Positions 33,194-42,666 are shown, numbered from the stretch's first letter. The stretch is 64,000 nt of DNA from Pelagicoccus sp. (GCA_028284635.1 JANQRJ010000018.1:62001-126000), one strand, 5' to 3'. A program made the numbers and translations. Notes: generated from the letters alone by a model not told the origin.

Positions 33194-34153
33194 ATGAACA
33201 TCGCCAAACTTGAATCCATCCCAGGCTACCTGCGAGGCCCCGAGCTGACGGAGAAGCATGTCGCCTTCTACCAGGAAAACGGCTATCTCGTCATTCTCGA
33301 CGCCCTCGATACCCGGGAAATCGAAGAACTCAAACGTGAAGCCGCCCAGATCTGCCGCGGAAAGCGAGGAGAGATCAGACTGCTGCAACAGGACTCCACC
33401 GAAGTCCAGGATTACCCGGAACTGGACGACGATGCCGTCATACAGAAATACTTATGTATCCATCAACCGCATACCGGCTCGGATCTTATTGAAAGCTACC
33501 TCTCGCATCCCGCCCTCCAGCAAACGCTCGCCCGCCTAATCGGCTCCAACGTCAAATGCATGCAGTCGATGCTCTTCGTCAAAAGCGCCGGAAAGCCCGG
33601 CCAAGCCTGGCACCAGGACGAATTCTTCATCCCCACCCGCGACCGCTCCCTCACCGGCGGTTGGATCGCCATCGACGACGCCACGGTGGAAAACGGCTGC
33701 CTGTGGATCATCCCCGGATCCCATCGCTCCGGCATCCTCTGGCCCATGTATCCGCACAACAACGACAAGTACGACTGCGCTCACATGGCCTACGACTTCC
33801 CCTACGACGAGTCCGAAGACGCCATTCCCGTGGAAGTTCCCGCAGGCGGAATCGTCCTCTTCAACGGATACCTGCTTCACAAGTCGCTGCCCAACCGACT
33901 CGAGAAGGGCTTTCGTCGCGTATTGGTGAACCATTACATGAGCGCCGAGAGTCTCCTGCCTTGGAACTACGAGGAGGGTAAAAGCATGGCCAGGCAAGAT
34001 GACCGCAACATCGTCATGATCGCCGGCGACGATCCCTACGCCTACAAAGGCGTCAAGCAGGAACGCCACATGCACGTCCGGCCCAGCGGCCAAGGCGGCT
34101 GTGGCGACGGAAGGCTCGACCTGGAAAGCTACCGCAAGACCATAGCGACCTAA
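33194..34153 (+). CDS. Phytanoyl-CoA dioxygenase (PhyH)-family Fe(II)/2-oxoglutarate oxygenase
   Basis: A 319-residue PhyH-type oxygenase. The iron-binding HxD is in WHQDEFFIP (His140, Asp142), and the distal His is in GIVLFNGYLLHKSLPN (His229), followed by basic residues that would hold 2-oxoglutarate. WIAIDDATVENGCLWIIPGSHRSG is the standard middle motif. These enzymes hydroxylate varied small molecules; the substrate here is not readable. It is divergent from an AraC regulator, so it is probably induced by the sugar or sugar derivative that regulator senses. Confidence 0.88.
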   Translation: MNIAKLESIPGYLRGPELTEKHVAFYQENGYLVILDALDTREIEELKREAAQICRGKRGEIRLLQQDSTEVQDYPELDDDAVIQKYLCIHQPHTGSDLIESYLSHPALQQTLARLIGSNVKCMQSMLFVKSAGKPGQAWHQDEFFIPTRDRSLTGGWIAIDDATVENGCLWIIPGSHRSGILWPMYPHNNDKYDCAHMAYDFPYDESEDAIPVEVPAGGIVLFNGYLLHKSLPNRLEKGFRRVLVNHYMSAESLLPWNYEEGKSMARQDDRNIVMIAGDDPYAYKGVKQERHMHVRPSGQGGCGDGRLDLESYRKTIAT

Positions 34154-34180
34154 TCCTGATACGGCGGAGCCGGAGGCCAG

Positions 34181-34243
34181 AGGGCCGTAGGCTGAAGGTG
34201 GATTCAGCGGCCCTCGACCTTCAGTCCTCAGCCTTCAGCCTAA
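34181..34243. repeat. GGCTGAAGG/CCTTCAGCC inverted repeat element
   Basis: GTAGGCTGAAGGT (34187) is mirrored by CCTTCAGCCTA (34233), with an inner pair AGGGCCG / CGGCCCT. It is the same family as 20103-20239 and lies between the convergent PhyH and pspF genes. Confidence 0.6.
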
Positions 34244-34260
34244 CCAGGCTCCCGCAAACT

Positions 34261-35289
34261 CTACAGTTCGTCCTTGTATTTTCGATACAGATTTCTGAAC
34301 TGGTGGTAGCCCAGCCCGAGGAGCCTGGCCGCCTCCACCTGCTTGAAGCTCGCCTCGCGCATCGCATCCCTCAGGCTCGCCAGTTCAAGATCCTTCACTC
34401 GCTCTGGCAGCGGCTTCCCAGCCTCGGACAAGGACTCGAACTCCGCCGTCGACCGCTCCTCTCCATCGCCGTACGGATTTACGAACGGATCGAACTCGAT
34501 CCGCTCTATCCTCGCCCCCGCGCTGCGGTACACGCTGCGCTCCACCACGTTCTTCAGCTCGCGAATATTGCCTGGCCAGTCGTACGTATTCAAACTCTGG
34601 ATAGCGCCTGAGCTGAATTCCGGCACACCCGGCAAACCCAACTCCTGGGCCATCGACGCCGCGAAATGGCGAGCCAAATGCTCCACGTCCTCCGCCCGGG
34701 CCCGCAGCGGCGGCAGATACAGCACGTCAAACGAAAGCCGGTCCAGCAGATCCCGCTTGAACTTCCCCTCCGCCGCCAAGCCGGGCAGATCCGCGTTCGT
34801 CGCTCCCACGATACGCACGTCCACATTCACCGAATTCGAGCCGCCCACCCGCTGAAACGCCCCGTACTCCACTGCCCGGAGGATCTTCTCCTGAACGGTC
34901 ATCGAGACTAGACCGATTTCGTCCAGAAACAGCGTACCGCCCTCGGCCGCCTCGAAACGCCCCGCTCGTCGTTTCGCCGCGCCCGTAAACGCCCCCGCCT
35001 CGTGCCCGAACAGCTCCGACTCGAGCACCGACTCCGCCAAGGCAGCGCAATTCAACGCCACCAACGGCCCCTGCCAACGCTGCGACAAGTAGTGCAAACG
35101 CGAGGCAGCCAACTCCTTGCCGGTGCCCCGCTCCCCGATGATCAGAACCGGCCGCTCGATCTTCGCCACTTCCGAAAGCCGCTGCTGAAAGTCGAAAAAC
35201 GCCTCCGAAACCCCCAAAGCTTCCGGCAAGGAAGCCATGTCGAAGCCCAATTCCTTTTCCTGGTCCATATGAGCGGTCATAAAAACCAA
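34261..35289 (-). CDS. pspF: Sigma-54-dependent activator PspF
   Basis: A 342-residue enhancer-binding protein without receiver domain, as is usual for PspF. The AAA+ core has Walker A GERGTGKE, the sigma-54 contact loop GAFTGA, Walker [11 protein letters not shown], and the arginine-finger region [21 protein letters not shown] Fis-type helix-turn-helix ends the protein ([26 protein letters not shown]). It is divergent from pspA with about 160 bp between, the classic arrangement in which PspF activates a sigma-54 promoter and PspA holds it inactive until the membrane is stressed. Confidence 0.93.
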   Translation of the reverse strand: MVFMTAHMDQEKELGFDMASLPEALGVSEAFFDFQQRLSEVAKIERPVLIIGERGTGKELAASRLHYLSQRWQGPLVALNCAALAESVLESELFGHEAGAFTGAAKRRAGRFEAAEGGTLFLDEIGLVSMTVQEKILRAVEYGAFQRVGGSNSVNVDVRIVGATNADLPGLAAEGKFKRDLLDRLSFDVLYLPPLRARAEDVEHLARHFAASMAQELGLPGVPEFSSGAIQSLNTYDWPGNIRELKNVVERSVYRSAGARIERIEFDPFVNPYGDGEERSTAEFESLSEAGKPLPERVKDLELASLRDAMREASFKQVEAARLLGLGYHQFRNLYRKYKDEL

Positions 35290-35394
35290 TAATTAGCATA
35301 TCTAGCCACAAAAAACTTCCCCAAACAAAACTCATAGATTTCTAAAATTTATATCCTATTGTCTAACAGCATCTTGAGAGGAATCTGAAACGCT

Positions 35395-35410
35395 TGGCGC
35401 AAAACCTGTT
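35395..35410 (+). promoter_or_regulatory. Candidate sigma-54 promoter for pspABC
   Basis: TGGCGCAAAACCTGTT is close to the -24/-12 consensus TGGCACG-N4-TTGCA: the GG of -24 is present, with CTGTT in place of TTGCA at -12. It lies about 40 bp upstream of pspA, opposite pspF. A proven site needs mapping. Confidence 0.5.
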
Positions 35411-35451
35411 TAAGAGGCAGCCGAACACAGAATCTCAACCAAAGAAACAAC

Positions 35452-36123
35452 ATGGGAATATTCACACGCTTCAAAGACATCGTCTCCTCCAACATCAACG
35501 CCATGCTCGACAAGGCCGAAGACCCGGAGAAGCTCATCAAGCTCATGATCCAGGAGATGGAAGACACGCTCGTGGAAATGAAAGCCTCCTGCGCCAACGC
35601 CATGGCTACCAAGTCCAAGGTCGAGCGCGCCCTTGCCGACGTCCAAGGCCGCGTCGACGACTGGGGTGACAAGGCCCGCCTCGCGGTCAGCAAAGGGCGC
35701 GAAGACCTCGCCCGCGAAGCCCTCGCCGAAAAGCGCGTCTTCGCCGAGGAGCTCGAACACTTGCAAAAGGAAATCAGCCAGCTCGACGGGATCGTCGCCA
35801 AATACCAGGGCGACATCTCCCAGCTCGAAGAAAAGCTCGGCAACGCCCGCAAGAAGCACCAGATCCTTCTCCAACGCCACACCCAGGCTCAAAAGCGCCA
35901 CAAGGCCCAGAGCGTCCTGCGCAAAACCAGCAATACCGACGCCTTCGCCCGCTTCGACGCCTTCGAGAACCGTATCGAACGCATGGAAGCCGACGCCGAA
36001 CTCGTCAACGCCAAGGCCCGCCCTTCCATCGAAGACGAATTCGCCAAGCTTGAAGGAGACGAGTCTCTGGAGAAGGAACTTGCCGCCCTCAAGGCCGAGC
36101 TGAAAACTGAAGGGGACAAGTAG
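35452..36123 (+). CDS. pspA: Phage shock protein A (PspA/IM30 family)
   Basis: A 223-residue ESCRT-III-like membrane-protection protein. It is almost wholly helical: an amphipathic N-terminal helix (MGIFTRFKDIVSSNINAMLDKAEDPEKLIKLMIQEMEDTL), then long coiled coil (DLAREALAEKRVFAEELEHLQKEISQLDGIVAKY) ending in an acidic tail. Length and heptads match the family. It binds stressed inner membrane and also restrains PspF. It is the first gene of an operon with two small membrane proteins. Confidence 0.95.
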   Translation: MGIFTRFKDIVSSNINAMLDKAEDPEKLIKLMIQEMEDTLVEMKASCANAMATKSKVERALADVQGRVDDWGDKARLAVSKGREDLAREALAEKRVFAEELEHLQKEISQLDGIVAKYQGDISQLEEKLGNARKKHQILLQRHTQAQKRHKAQSVLRKTSNTDAFARFDAFENRIERMEADAELVNAKARPSIEDEFAKLEGDESLEKELAALKAELKTEGDK

Positions 36124-36179
36124 ACAACAGCCCTTCCCCAGCTCGCCTCCAAAACCAGCCACCCTCTCTCCAAAGAAAG

Positions 36180-36389
36180 ATGGATCCCTACATTTTCGTC
36201 ATCGTCCTCGTCGCAATCGTCTTCGGCTCCATCACTTCGGTCGTCCAGGCGGCGATAAAGCGGAAGTCCAAGAAGACCGCAAACCTGTCCGACGAGGAGA
36301 ACAAGATCATGCAGGAGATCCACAAATCATTAATCGAAATGGAAAAGCGCGTCGAAGCGCTCGAGACCATCATCATCAACAAGAAATAG
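36180..36389 (+). CDS. pspB: PspB-like small membrane protein
   Basis: A 69-residue protein with one N-terminal membrane helix (YIFVIVLVAIVFGSITSVVQ), a basic stretch (KRKSKK), then a helical, partly coiled tail (EEIHKSLIEMEKRVEALETII-like). Size, topology and position between pspA and pspC fit PspB, which together with PspC senses membrane stress. Sequence similarity to enterobacterial PspB is weak by eye, so the symbol rests mainly on context. Confidence 0.7.
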   Translation: MDPYIFVIVLVAIVFGSITSVVQAAIKRKSKKTANLSDEENKIMQEIHKSLIEMEKRVEALETIIINKK

Positions 36390-36411
36390 CTTCCCGCCAA
36401 ACCGCATACCC

Positions 36412-36789
36412 ATGGCCCGCTGCATCCGCAACCTACACCGCTCCGAAAACCGCGTCGTCTTCGGCGTCTGCCAAGGACTCGCCGACCACTTCCAGCTCTC
36501 CGTCGTTTGGATAAGGCTCGGAATGATCGTTCTCTCCGTCATCACTTTTCCTATCGCCCTCATCGGCTACTTCATCCTCGCTTTCCTGCTCAAGCCGGCC
36601 AGCGCTGCCATTCGGCAAGAGGAATCCTACGAAGAGGACTTCTACGAGACCGACCTGTCCTCTCGCTCCCTTGCCCTGAGGCGACTCAAGAGCAAGTTCG
36701 ACGCGATCGAATCCCGTATCCGCCGCATGGAGACATACGTCACCAACAAGTCCTACGACTGGGAACGCCGCTTCCGTGCCGGCGAATAG
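36412..36789 (+). CDS. pspC: PspC-domain protein
   Basis: A 125-residue PspC protein. The domain signature opens it: LHRSENRVVFGVCQGLADHFQLSVVWIRLGMIVLSVITFPIALIGYFILAFLLKP, with two membrane helices. The C-terminal part is charged and helical (RRLKSKFDAIESRIRRMETYVTNKSYDWERRFRAGE), as in PspC of the PspABC systems. It completes the pspF-pspABC locus. Confidence 0.93.
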   Translation: MARCIRNLHRSENRVVFGVCQGLADHFQLSVVWIRLGMIVLSVITFPIALIGYFILAFLLKPASAAIRQEESYEEDFYETDLSSRSLALRRLKSKFDAIESRIRRMETYVTNKSYDWERRFRAGE

Positions 36790-36925
36790 GAAGCCTTCCT
36801 AAGAACGCGGGCGGCTCGCCCAGAAGGCCAAAACGGCCCGCACCTCCCACCTAGAAAGCATAGCCTGCTCGACCGCAGGCGCAGCGCAGCCGTGCGCCCA
36901 CATCTCTCGACTCTATACAAAAGAA

Positions 36926-38824
36926 ATGAACTCCCTCATAAACCGTTCTACAATCAAAGCCCTAGGATTCGGATTATTCCTCTCCCTTTCTCTCGCTCCG
37001 CTCAGCGCGCTCGCCGAAACATCAGACGCCCCGCCAGGAGCAGATCCCCTGGCAAGCTTGCTAAGCGAAATAGAGCAGATCCTTGAAAAGGAGGAGGTAC
37101 CAGGCGCAGGCATCGCCATCGTTGCAAACCACGAGCATATATGGACAGGCGGCATCGGCTTGGCCGATTCCGAATCCCGATTAAAGGCCAACGAAGATAC
37201 GCTCTGGCGCATCGGCAGTATCAGCAAAATGTTCGTCAGCCTTGCGACGCTCAAGCTCCAGGAGCAAGGCATCATCGACCTGCAAGACAAGCTCGTCGAT
37301 CACGCTCCGGAAATCCCCTTCGAGAACAGGTGGCGAGACACGAACCCGATACGGCTGCTTCACTTGCTAGAACACACCAGCGGATTCGACGACTTTCACA
37401 TGAACGAGTACGCCCTCTCCAGCCCAGACATAAGCCTGAAGGAAGGACTGGAATACAATCCCCGATCGCGTCGCAGCCGATGGAAGCCCGGCACATTCAT
37501 GAGTTATAGCAACGCCGGACCACCAATGGCCGCCTACGTCGTGGAGAAGGCTGCGGGACAAGACTACGAAGACTTCGTAGCCGAGAATTTCTTCGCGCCC
37601 CTTGGAATGCCAAAGACAAGCTTTCGCCTGACCCCGGAAGTCGAGTCTCTTCTCGCCAAATCCCAGGAACGGCAAAGCTCGGAGGACTATTGGCACATCA
37701 TCATGCGTCCGTCCGGCTCCATCAATTCCTCGGCAAGGGAAATGTCGCATTTCCTCGCATTCCTCGTCGGCCGTGGCGAGTACCAAGGCCAGAAGCTGCT
37801 CAGCGAAGCTAGCCTCGAGCGGATGGAAACTCCCAGCTCCACCTTGGCCGTAAGGAGCAGCCTGAGTTTCGGCTACGGCCTCTGCAACTACACAAGCGCG
37901 ATAAGCGGGTTCGAATGGCAAGGACACGGAGGAGCCGCCCAAGGCTACTTGGCCAATCTCGCTTACCTTCCCGAACAGGGCTGCGGTTTTGTCATACTAA
38001 CCACCAAATCGGGGCGAGCCCTCTCCCAGATAGGAAGGAAGATCGCCAGCTATCTGACGAAGGACATTCCAAAGCCCACCTATCCCGAAGTCATTGACGC
38101 CAATAAAGAAGATCTCGAGCGATACGCAGGCGTCTATCGTCCAGCAACGAGTCGTCAGCAACTAAGCTACGGACTAGAGCGGCTAGGCACCATGAAACTG
38201 GAGGCCAAAGACGGCTATCTGGAGGGGAGAAACGGTTTCGGAAAGAAACTGAAATACCGCCAGACCCACAACGATCTCTTCTACCACGATGGCAAAGCAA
38301 TGCCTACGGTCATACGCTTCGAAGACGATCGAGGCGGAGAGTATTTCCAGCAAGGCGTAGACAGAACGTGGAGACGAATTTCTCCTCTCGGCGCTGCAAT
38401 GGAAAAAATCGCTATTGTCGTCTGTCTATTCGCAGCCGTATCATCGGTCGTCATGCTGCTCGTGTACGCAACGGGACGTCTATTCGGAAAATTCAAGGAC
38501 ACCCAATACTGGACCCACCGTCTCGCCCCAGGAATCGCTATAATAAGCCTCCTAGCGATGATCGCCATGCAGATGCTAATCGCATCCGAAGACATTTCCG
38601 ACCTAGGCCGATTTACCTGGATGGGACTAGGCGCCTATCTACTAGGATGGACTTTCGTTGTCTTCGCAGTCATCGGCCTTATAAAGACGATCCAATCCTA
38701 CCTGAAACGATATTCTATCCAACCAATCCTTAAAGCTTTCCTATTGCTCATCGGTCTTTCGAATATCACGACAGCAACATACTTTCTCTACTGGAACCCC
38801 TGGTTGCCATTGTGGATCCACTAA
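36926..38824 (+). CDS. Beta-lactamase-fold serine hydrolase with C-terminal membrane helices
   Basis: A 632-residue protein with signal peptide (to about residue 30). Residues 40-400 are a class C beta-lactamase/PBP-like serine hydrolase: SISK at 98-101 (Ser98 nucleophile, Lys101), a YSN motif in FMSYSNAGPPMAAY, and HGG in WQGHGGAAQGY. The C-terminal 170 residues hold about four membrane helices (IVVCLFAAVSSVVMLLVYATG; ILKAFLLLIGLSNITTATYFLY). Such proteins act as D-amino-acid peptidases or esterases in the envelope; the true substrate is unknown. It follows pspC by 136 bp and slightly precedes a GIN-domain gene, so it may belong to an envelope-stress group. Confidence 0.85.
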   Translation: MNSLINRSTIKALGFGLFLSLSLAPLSALAETSDAPPGADPLASLLSEIEQILEKEEVPGAGIAIVANHEHIWTGGIGLADSESRLKANEDTLWRIGSISKMFVSLATLKLQEQGIIDLQDKLVDHAPEIPFENRWRDTNPIRLLHLLEHTSGFDDFHMNEYALSSPDISLKEGLEYNPRSRRSRWKPGTFMSYSNAGPPMAAYVVEKAAGQDYEDFVAENFFAPLGMPKTSFRLTPEVESLLAKSQERQSSEDYWHIIMRPSGSINSSAREMSHFLAFLVGRGEYQGQKLLSEASLERMETPSSTLAVRSSLSFGYGLCNYTSAISGFEWQGHGGAAQGYLANLAYLPEQGCGFVILTTKSGRALSQIGRKIASYLTKDIPKPTYPEVIDANKEDLERYAGVYRPATSRQQLSYGLERLGTMKLEAKDGYLEGRNGFGKKLKYRQTHNDLFYHDGKAMPTVIRFEDDRGGEYFQQGVDRTWRRISPLGAAMEKIAIVVCLFAAVSSVVMLLVYATGRLFGKFKDTQYWTHRLAPGIAIISLLAMIAMQMLIASEDISDLGRFTWMGLGAYLLGWTFVVFAVIGLIKTIQSYLKRYSIQPILKAFLLLIGLSNITTATYFLYWNPWLPLWIH

Positions 38825-38856
38825 ATCGAATCGGAAATCCAAACTCGAATAACCCT

Positions 38857-39606
38857 ATGAAATCAATCATCGCATTTATCTCTTTCCTCTCGATCGTCGG
38901 AAGCGCGTTTTCCGAACAATCCGAGATGCGAAACGTGGATCCATTTCACAAGATCGTCCTCGCCACCAGCGGAACGCTCTACATCCAGCAAGGAGAAACG
39001 CAAAGCGTCGAACTACGTGGAGATCCCGAAGACATCGAACGAATCGCCACCGAGGTCGAAGGCGGCCAGCTGCGGGTGAAACGCAAGAAGACCGATTTCT
39101 CGTTCGGCAAAGATCACGGCAAAGTCGATACATATATCACAACCACGGACCTTTCCTTCCTACGCCTTACCGGATCAGGCGAAGTTATTGGAGAAAAGCC
39201 TTTCACCTGCGACAAGCTAAAGCTGGGGATCAGCGGCTCCGGCAAGATCGTCCTCGAAGTCGACGCGAGAGACTTGGAGATGGGCATATCGGGCTCTGGC
39301 AAGATCGCGCTCGAAGTCGACGCGCGAACCGTAGAGATGAACGTATCGGGCTCCGGTAAGATCGACATTTCGGGAGCAAGCGAATCCGTTGAAAGCAAGA
39401 TCAGTGGCTCCGGCAGGATAGCGGCTTTCAATCTGGAGACGCAGAACCACGAGGCGAAAGTGTCCGGTTCAGGTCGCTGCGAAATCCAAGCGGAATCCTC
39501 TATCGATGCCAAGGTCAGCGGTAGCGGTACCATTCGCTATCGAGGCGAAGCCTCGCGTGTCAAAACCCGCGTCTCAGGCAGTGGACGCATCATCAAAGTG
39601 AAATGA
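38857..39606 (+). CDS. Secreted GIN-domain (DUF2807) protein
   Basis: A 249-residue protein with signal peptide (MKSIIAFISFLSIVGSAFS). I start at 38857 because the residues before (from 38812) lie in the previous gene and spoil the signal. The mature part is a beta-solenoid-like GIN domain with repeated SGSGKI units (ISGSGKIVLEVDARDLEMG, ISGSGKIALEVDARTVEMN, VSGSGKIDIS, ISGSGRIAAF, VSGSGRCEIQ, VSGSGTIRYR, VSGSGRIIKV). Such toastrack/GIN domains are known partners of PspC-type systems, which suits its place near pspABC. The ligand is unknown. Confidence 0.88.
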   Translation: MKSIIAFISFLSIVGSAFSEQSEMRNVDPFHKIVLATSGTLYIQQGETQSVELRGDPEDIERIATEVEGGQLRVKRKKTDFSFGKDHGKVDTYITTTDLSFLRLTGSGEVIGEKPFTCDKLKLGISGSGKIVLEVDARDLEMGISGSGKIALEVDARTVEMNVSGSGKIDISGASESVESKISGSGRIAAFNLETQNHEAKVSGSGRCEIQAESSIDAKVSGSGTIRYRGEASRVKTRVSGSGRIIKVK

Positions 39607-39637
39607 CCACTCGCGACGAAGCGAATTCTTCAACCAC

Positions 39638-39722
39638 CGATAACACTGAATCGCGCCGATAATCCAGTCGCTATCGAAAACAACGACCTATCAGCGAACA
39701 TCGGCACCATTAGTGGTTTAGA
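39638..39722. repeat. CCACCGAT...AGTGGTTT intergenic repeat
   Basis: AACCACCGATAACACTGA on the left is mirrored by CGGCACCATTAGTGGTTT on the right. A related copy is at 57922-58015. It lies directly before the small membrane protein gene and may carry its promoter. Confidence 0.5.
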
Positions 39723-39725
39723 AAA

Positions 39726-39959
39726 ATGAATACAACAACAGCCCAAGGATCCAGCGGCAACGTCATCGCCGCGCTCTGCAGTTTTTTCATCCCCGGTCTC
39801 GGCCAGCTCTTGCAAGGGCGTGTCCTAGCCGCCCTTGTCCATTTCGTCCTCGCCTGGCTGCTCTGGTTCGTCCTGCTAGGCTGGATCGTCCATCTCTGGT
39901 CCATCATCGACGCCGCGAGGTTCACGCCAAAGTATTCGCGATTTCGATACGATGTTTAG
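39726..39959 (+). CDS. Small TM2-like membrane protein
   Basis: A 77-residue protein with two hydrophobic segments: NVIAALCSFFIPGLGQLLQGR and VLAALVHFVLAWLLWFVLLGWIVHLWSIIDAA. The FFIPGLGQLLQG turn is typical of TM2-like and related small membrane proteins. Function is unknown. It is preceded by a repeat element and stands at the end of the psp/GIN block. Confidence 0.8.
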   Translation: MNTTTAQGSSGNVIAALCSFFIPGLGQLLQGRVLAALVHFVLAWLLWFVLLGWIVHLWSIIDAARFTPKYSRFRYDV

Positions 39960-40001
39960 CTCCCATTTATCCTTCAGCCACGAATAGGAGCAAGGTGAAG
40001 C

Positions 40002-40037
40002 AAAATCATTGATGGCAAAATCATTACTTCGAAAAGC
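40002..40037. repeat. AAAATCATT repeat near a LacI gene
   Basis: AAAATCATTGATGGCAAAAT followed by CATTACTTCGAAAAGC. A close copy lies at 55645-55680, and both copies lie just downstream of LacI-family genes. It may be a dispersed repeat or a regulator-linked site. Confidence 0.5.
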
Positions 40038-40143
40038 GGCATTCTTCAAATCGAAAGCCTTCAATTCATGACTGTTTTGGCGCGCGAATATACCTTTCGA
40101 TTCGTCCGCCCGAAACCCTAATCATGTCGAGAAGTTGACTGCC

Positions 40144-41229
40144 CTAACTTTTGGTCGCTTTCGATGGGAGCGAGTTGCCCGGCTGCCAGACGCCGCGGAG
40201 CGAAACGTCTTGCGGGTTTTCAGGAAGACCTTTTTCATTGCGGAGAAGCATCCCCGCGAGCTGATCCATTCCAACGGAACCGATCGCGTAGGAGTTCTGC
40301 TTGATACCGGCAATATCGCTCTGGTCCTGCTTCAGGTCCAAGCTGATGAGTCCGGGCCTTTTAGAAACCGCCGGGTCGGCATTCTCAAGTTGAGCTGAAA
40401 TGAAGCGTGGGTCGAGGGAGATGATCGCGTCCGGCTTGTTTTTCCTTAGCCAGTCATGAAACGGTTTGGGGTCGCATTCCTCATAGGAAAGCACGGCCGG
40501 AATCCTGCCAAGCTGCATGCTCCTTTGCATCTCTATTAGATAGGCCGCATTCCAAAGGTAGTCGACGCTCGAATCGATAGCTCGCGACAAAGCAAGACAA
40601 GGTCGTTTATATCCTATGGCCAAGCACTCTCTGACCGCCGTTTGCATGCCATGAAAATAGTCATGCACCACGCGGTTGAATGCGGGGCGCTTTGGGGTGT
40701 ATCCAAATCCGATACAAGCAAATTCAGACCAATCTATATTAGGCGTTTCCGGAGTCTCTTCTTGTTCCAGTCTGAAACGGGGAAGCGGCGCTATGAGGAG
40801 CCCGTGGACGTTTCGCGTCCTCAGGATCTGCGTCACGCGTTTAGAGGAGAGTCCTTTTTCACGCGCCCAGAAATGCTCCAGATGAAACCCGAGCTCGCTG
40901 GCTTTTCGAGCGGCTCCTTCGAAGAGAAGCTTGTATTTCCGCGAATTGTCGCGCCATTCGAAAGGCCTGTCCCAAGCCGTAATGAAGGCGACCGAACTCT
41001 TGAGCGCCTGCTTGCGCCGACTGCGCCGCTGAGACATGAGCGAGCTTATCATGGGGTTGGGATGATAGCCCATCTTTCTCGCAATGCTCTGGACGCGCTC
41101 TCGGGTGGCCTTCGCCAGCTTCGGACTGTTTCGCAAAGCGAGAGAAACGGTAGTGCGGTGAACGCCGGCCTTGTCGGCCACCTCTTGCATATTAGGTCGG
41201 TCCGACGAGCTGGGAGGAGAGTCTTCCAT
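40144..41229 (-). CDS. LacI-family transcriptional regulator
   Basis: A 361-residue regulator. The N-terminal helix-turn-helix is clear (MQEVADKAGVHRTTVSLALRNSPKLAKATRERVQSIARKMGYHPN), followed by a periplasmic-binding-protein-like sensor domain (VHGLLIAPLPRF, IDWSEFACIGFGYTP, VVHDYFHGMQTAVRECLAIGYKRPCLAL, PDAIISLDPRFI). It is divergent from the FAD oxidoreductase gene (139 bp between) and marks the left border of the mannan locus. Its sensor domain resembles that of the regulator at 54490-55545 (both have the GYxRPCLAL segment), so they probably sense related sugars. Confidence 0.93.
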   Translation of the reverse strand: MEDSPPSSSDRPNMQEVADKAGVHRTTVSLALRNSPKLAKATRERVQSIARKMGYHPNPMISSLMSQRRSRRKQALKSSVAFITAWDRPFEWRDNSRKYKLLFEGAARKASELGFHLEHFWAREKGLSSKRVTQILRTRNVHGLLIAPLPRFRLEQEETPETPNIDWSEFACIGFGYTPKRPAFNRVVHDYFHGMQTAVRECLAIGYKRPCLALSRAIDSSVDYLWNAAYLIEMQRSMQLGRIPAVLSYEECDPKPFHDWLRKNKPDAIISLDPRFISAQLENADPAVSKRPGLISLDLKQDQSDIAGIKQNSYAIGSVGMDQLAGMLLRNEKGLPENPQDVSLRGVWQPGNSLPSKATKS

Positions 41230-41367
41230 GCGACCAGCTTACGTGATGAATTCTACGATGAGAATCAACACCAAATTGCAAGATCGGAAGGCAAGGGCAG
41301 CATTCTATCTCAGCAACGACGAGCTCTTCAACCGCGTGCCGTCGGCTACGCCTGTATCGACTGGATT

Positions 41368-42666
41368 ATGAAAAGAATAGCAGAAAATCTGAATACCGAA
41401 ACGAAAGAGTCATACGACGTCGTCGTATGCGGCGCAGGGCCCGCAGGAATAATGGCTGCCCTGTCCTCAGCGAGAACAGGCGCCAAAACCTTGCTGCTCG
41501 AGGTTCATGGCTGCCTCGGGGGCGTATGGACAGCCGGCAACTTGAGCTGGATCGCGGATTCGAAAAAGCAAAAGGGAATCATGGCCGAGATCGTCAACGA
41601 CCTGGACAAGGAAGACGCGCGTCGAGAGCGGGAACCGGGAGCCCGCGATTTCGCTTACGACGTCGAGGTTATGAAGCGAATCCTGGACAGAAAGACGGTG
41701 GAAGAAGGAGTTGACGTTCAGTTTCACACCAGGGTGTGCGCGGCGGTCGTCGATTCGGATAAGCGTATCACGCACGTCATTACAGAATCGAAATCCGGTC
41801 GAGAAGCTTGGCAGGCCTCCATCTTTATCGATACGACGGGAGACGGGGATCTTGGAGCCCTCGCCGGATGCCGCTATAGCGTCGGACATCCTGTAACGGG
41901 CGAGGTGCAACCGCTGAGCATGACGGCTATCGTCACCGGGATACAGGCTCGCGAGATCGCGCCTTTCATCGGAGGAGGCGTTAGGGCGCCCAAGGATCGC
42001 CTGCGAGAGGAAATGGAATCCGCAGGCGTGTCTCCAAGCTACTCCTGTCCGATTCTTTTTCGGGTATACGAAGATCTTTTCGGCTTTATCCCCAATCACC
42101 AATACGGCGTGCCGGCAACGGACGCGCGCGGCATTAGCAAAGCCACAATCGAAGCACGACAAGAGATATATGAAATAGTCCGGGCATTGCGAGCCAAAGG
42201 AGGCATCTGGGCAAACATGCGCATCGTAGCGACCGGATCGCAGATTGGAGTGCGGGAAGGACGTCGCCTGAAAGGGCTCTACGAGGTCGAGGAAGAGGAC
42301 CTGATTTCCGGGGCCCGCCACGACGATGCCGTATGTCGAGGAAACTTTGGCATCGATGTCCACTCGCTCAGTCCAAAGTCCGGGAAGGACTACGACCCGG
42401 TCAACAAAAAGGAGACGGTGCCGTACGACATTCCTCTGCGAGCTCTGATCGCCGCGGACGTCAAGGGCCTCATGATGGCGGGACGTTGCATAAGCGGCGA
42501 CTTCATTGCCCACTCGAGCTATCGCGTGACGGGCAACGCGGCGGCCATGGGGGAAGCGGCCGGCGTGACTGCCGCCTTGGCGGCGGCCCATGAAAAGCTG
42601 CCTCAGGAGCTATCCTGGAATGAGATCGAAGCGGGGATTAGCGAGTTGAGCCACGCCCCTGCCTGA
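41368..42666 (+). CDS. FAD-dependent oxidoreductase
   Basis: A 432-residue flavoprotein. The FAD-binding opening is YDVVVCGAGPAGIMAALSSARTGAKTLLLEVHGCLGGVWTAGNL, and the second half has SIFIDTTGDGDLGALAGCRYS and GLMMAGRCISGDFIAHSSYRVTGNAAAMGEAAG, the FAD-contact features of the FAD_oxidored family. I start at 41368 (MKRIAENLNT) rather than at 40642, because the earlier part lies antisense to the LacI gene. Members of this family in sugar loci often oxidise sugars or derivatives; the substrate here is unknown. It is divergent from and probably controlled by the adjacent LacI regulator. Confidence 0.88.
   Translation: MKRIAENLNTETKESYDVVVCGAGPAGIMAALSSARTGAKTLLLEVHGCLGGVWTAGNLSWIADSKKQKGIMAEIVNDLDKEDARREREPGARDFAYDVEVMKRILDRKTVEEGVDVQFHTRVCAAVVDSDKRITHVITESKSGREAWQASIFIDTTGDGDLGALAGCRYSVGHPVTGEVQPLSMTAIVTGIQAREIAPFIGGGVRAPKDRLREEMESAGVSPSYSCPILFRVYEDLFGFIPNHQYGVPATDARGISKATIEARQEIYEIVRALRAKGGIWANMRIVATGSQIGVREGRRLKGLYEVEEEDLISGARHDDAVCRGNFGIDVHSLSPKSGKDYDPVNKKETVPYDIPLRALIAADVKGLMMAGRCISGDFIAHSSYRVTGNAAAMGEAAGVTAALAAAHEKLPQELSWNEIEAGISELSHAPA

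Noticed and set aside
40642..41367. N-terminal extension of the FAD oxidoreductase frame
   Set aside because: It runs antisense through the LacI gene; the FAD motif begins about 22 residues after the ATG at 41368, the usual distance.
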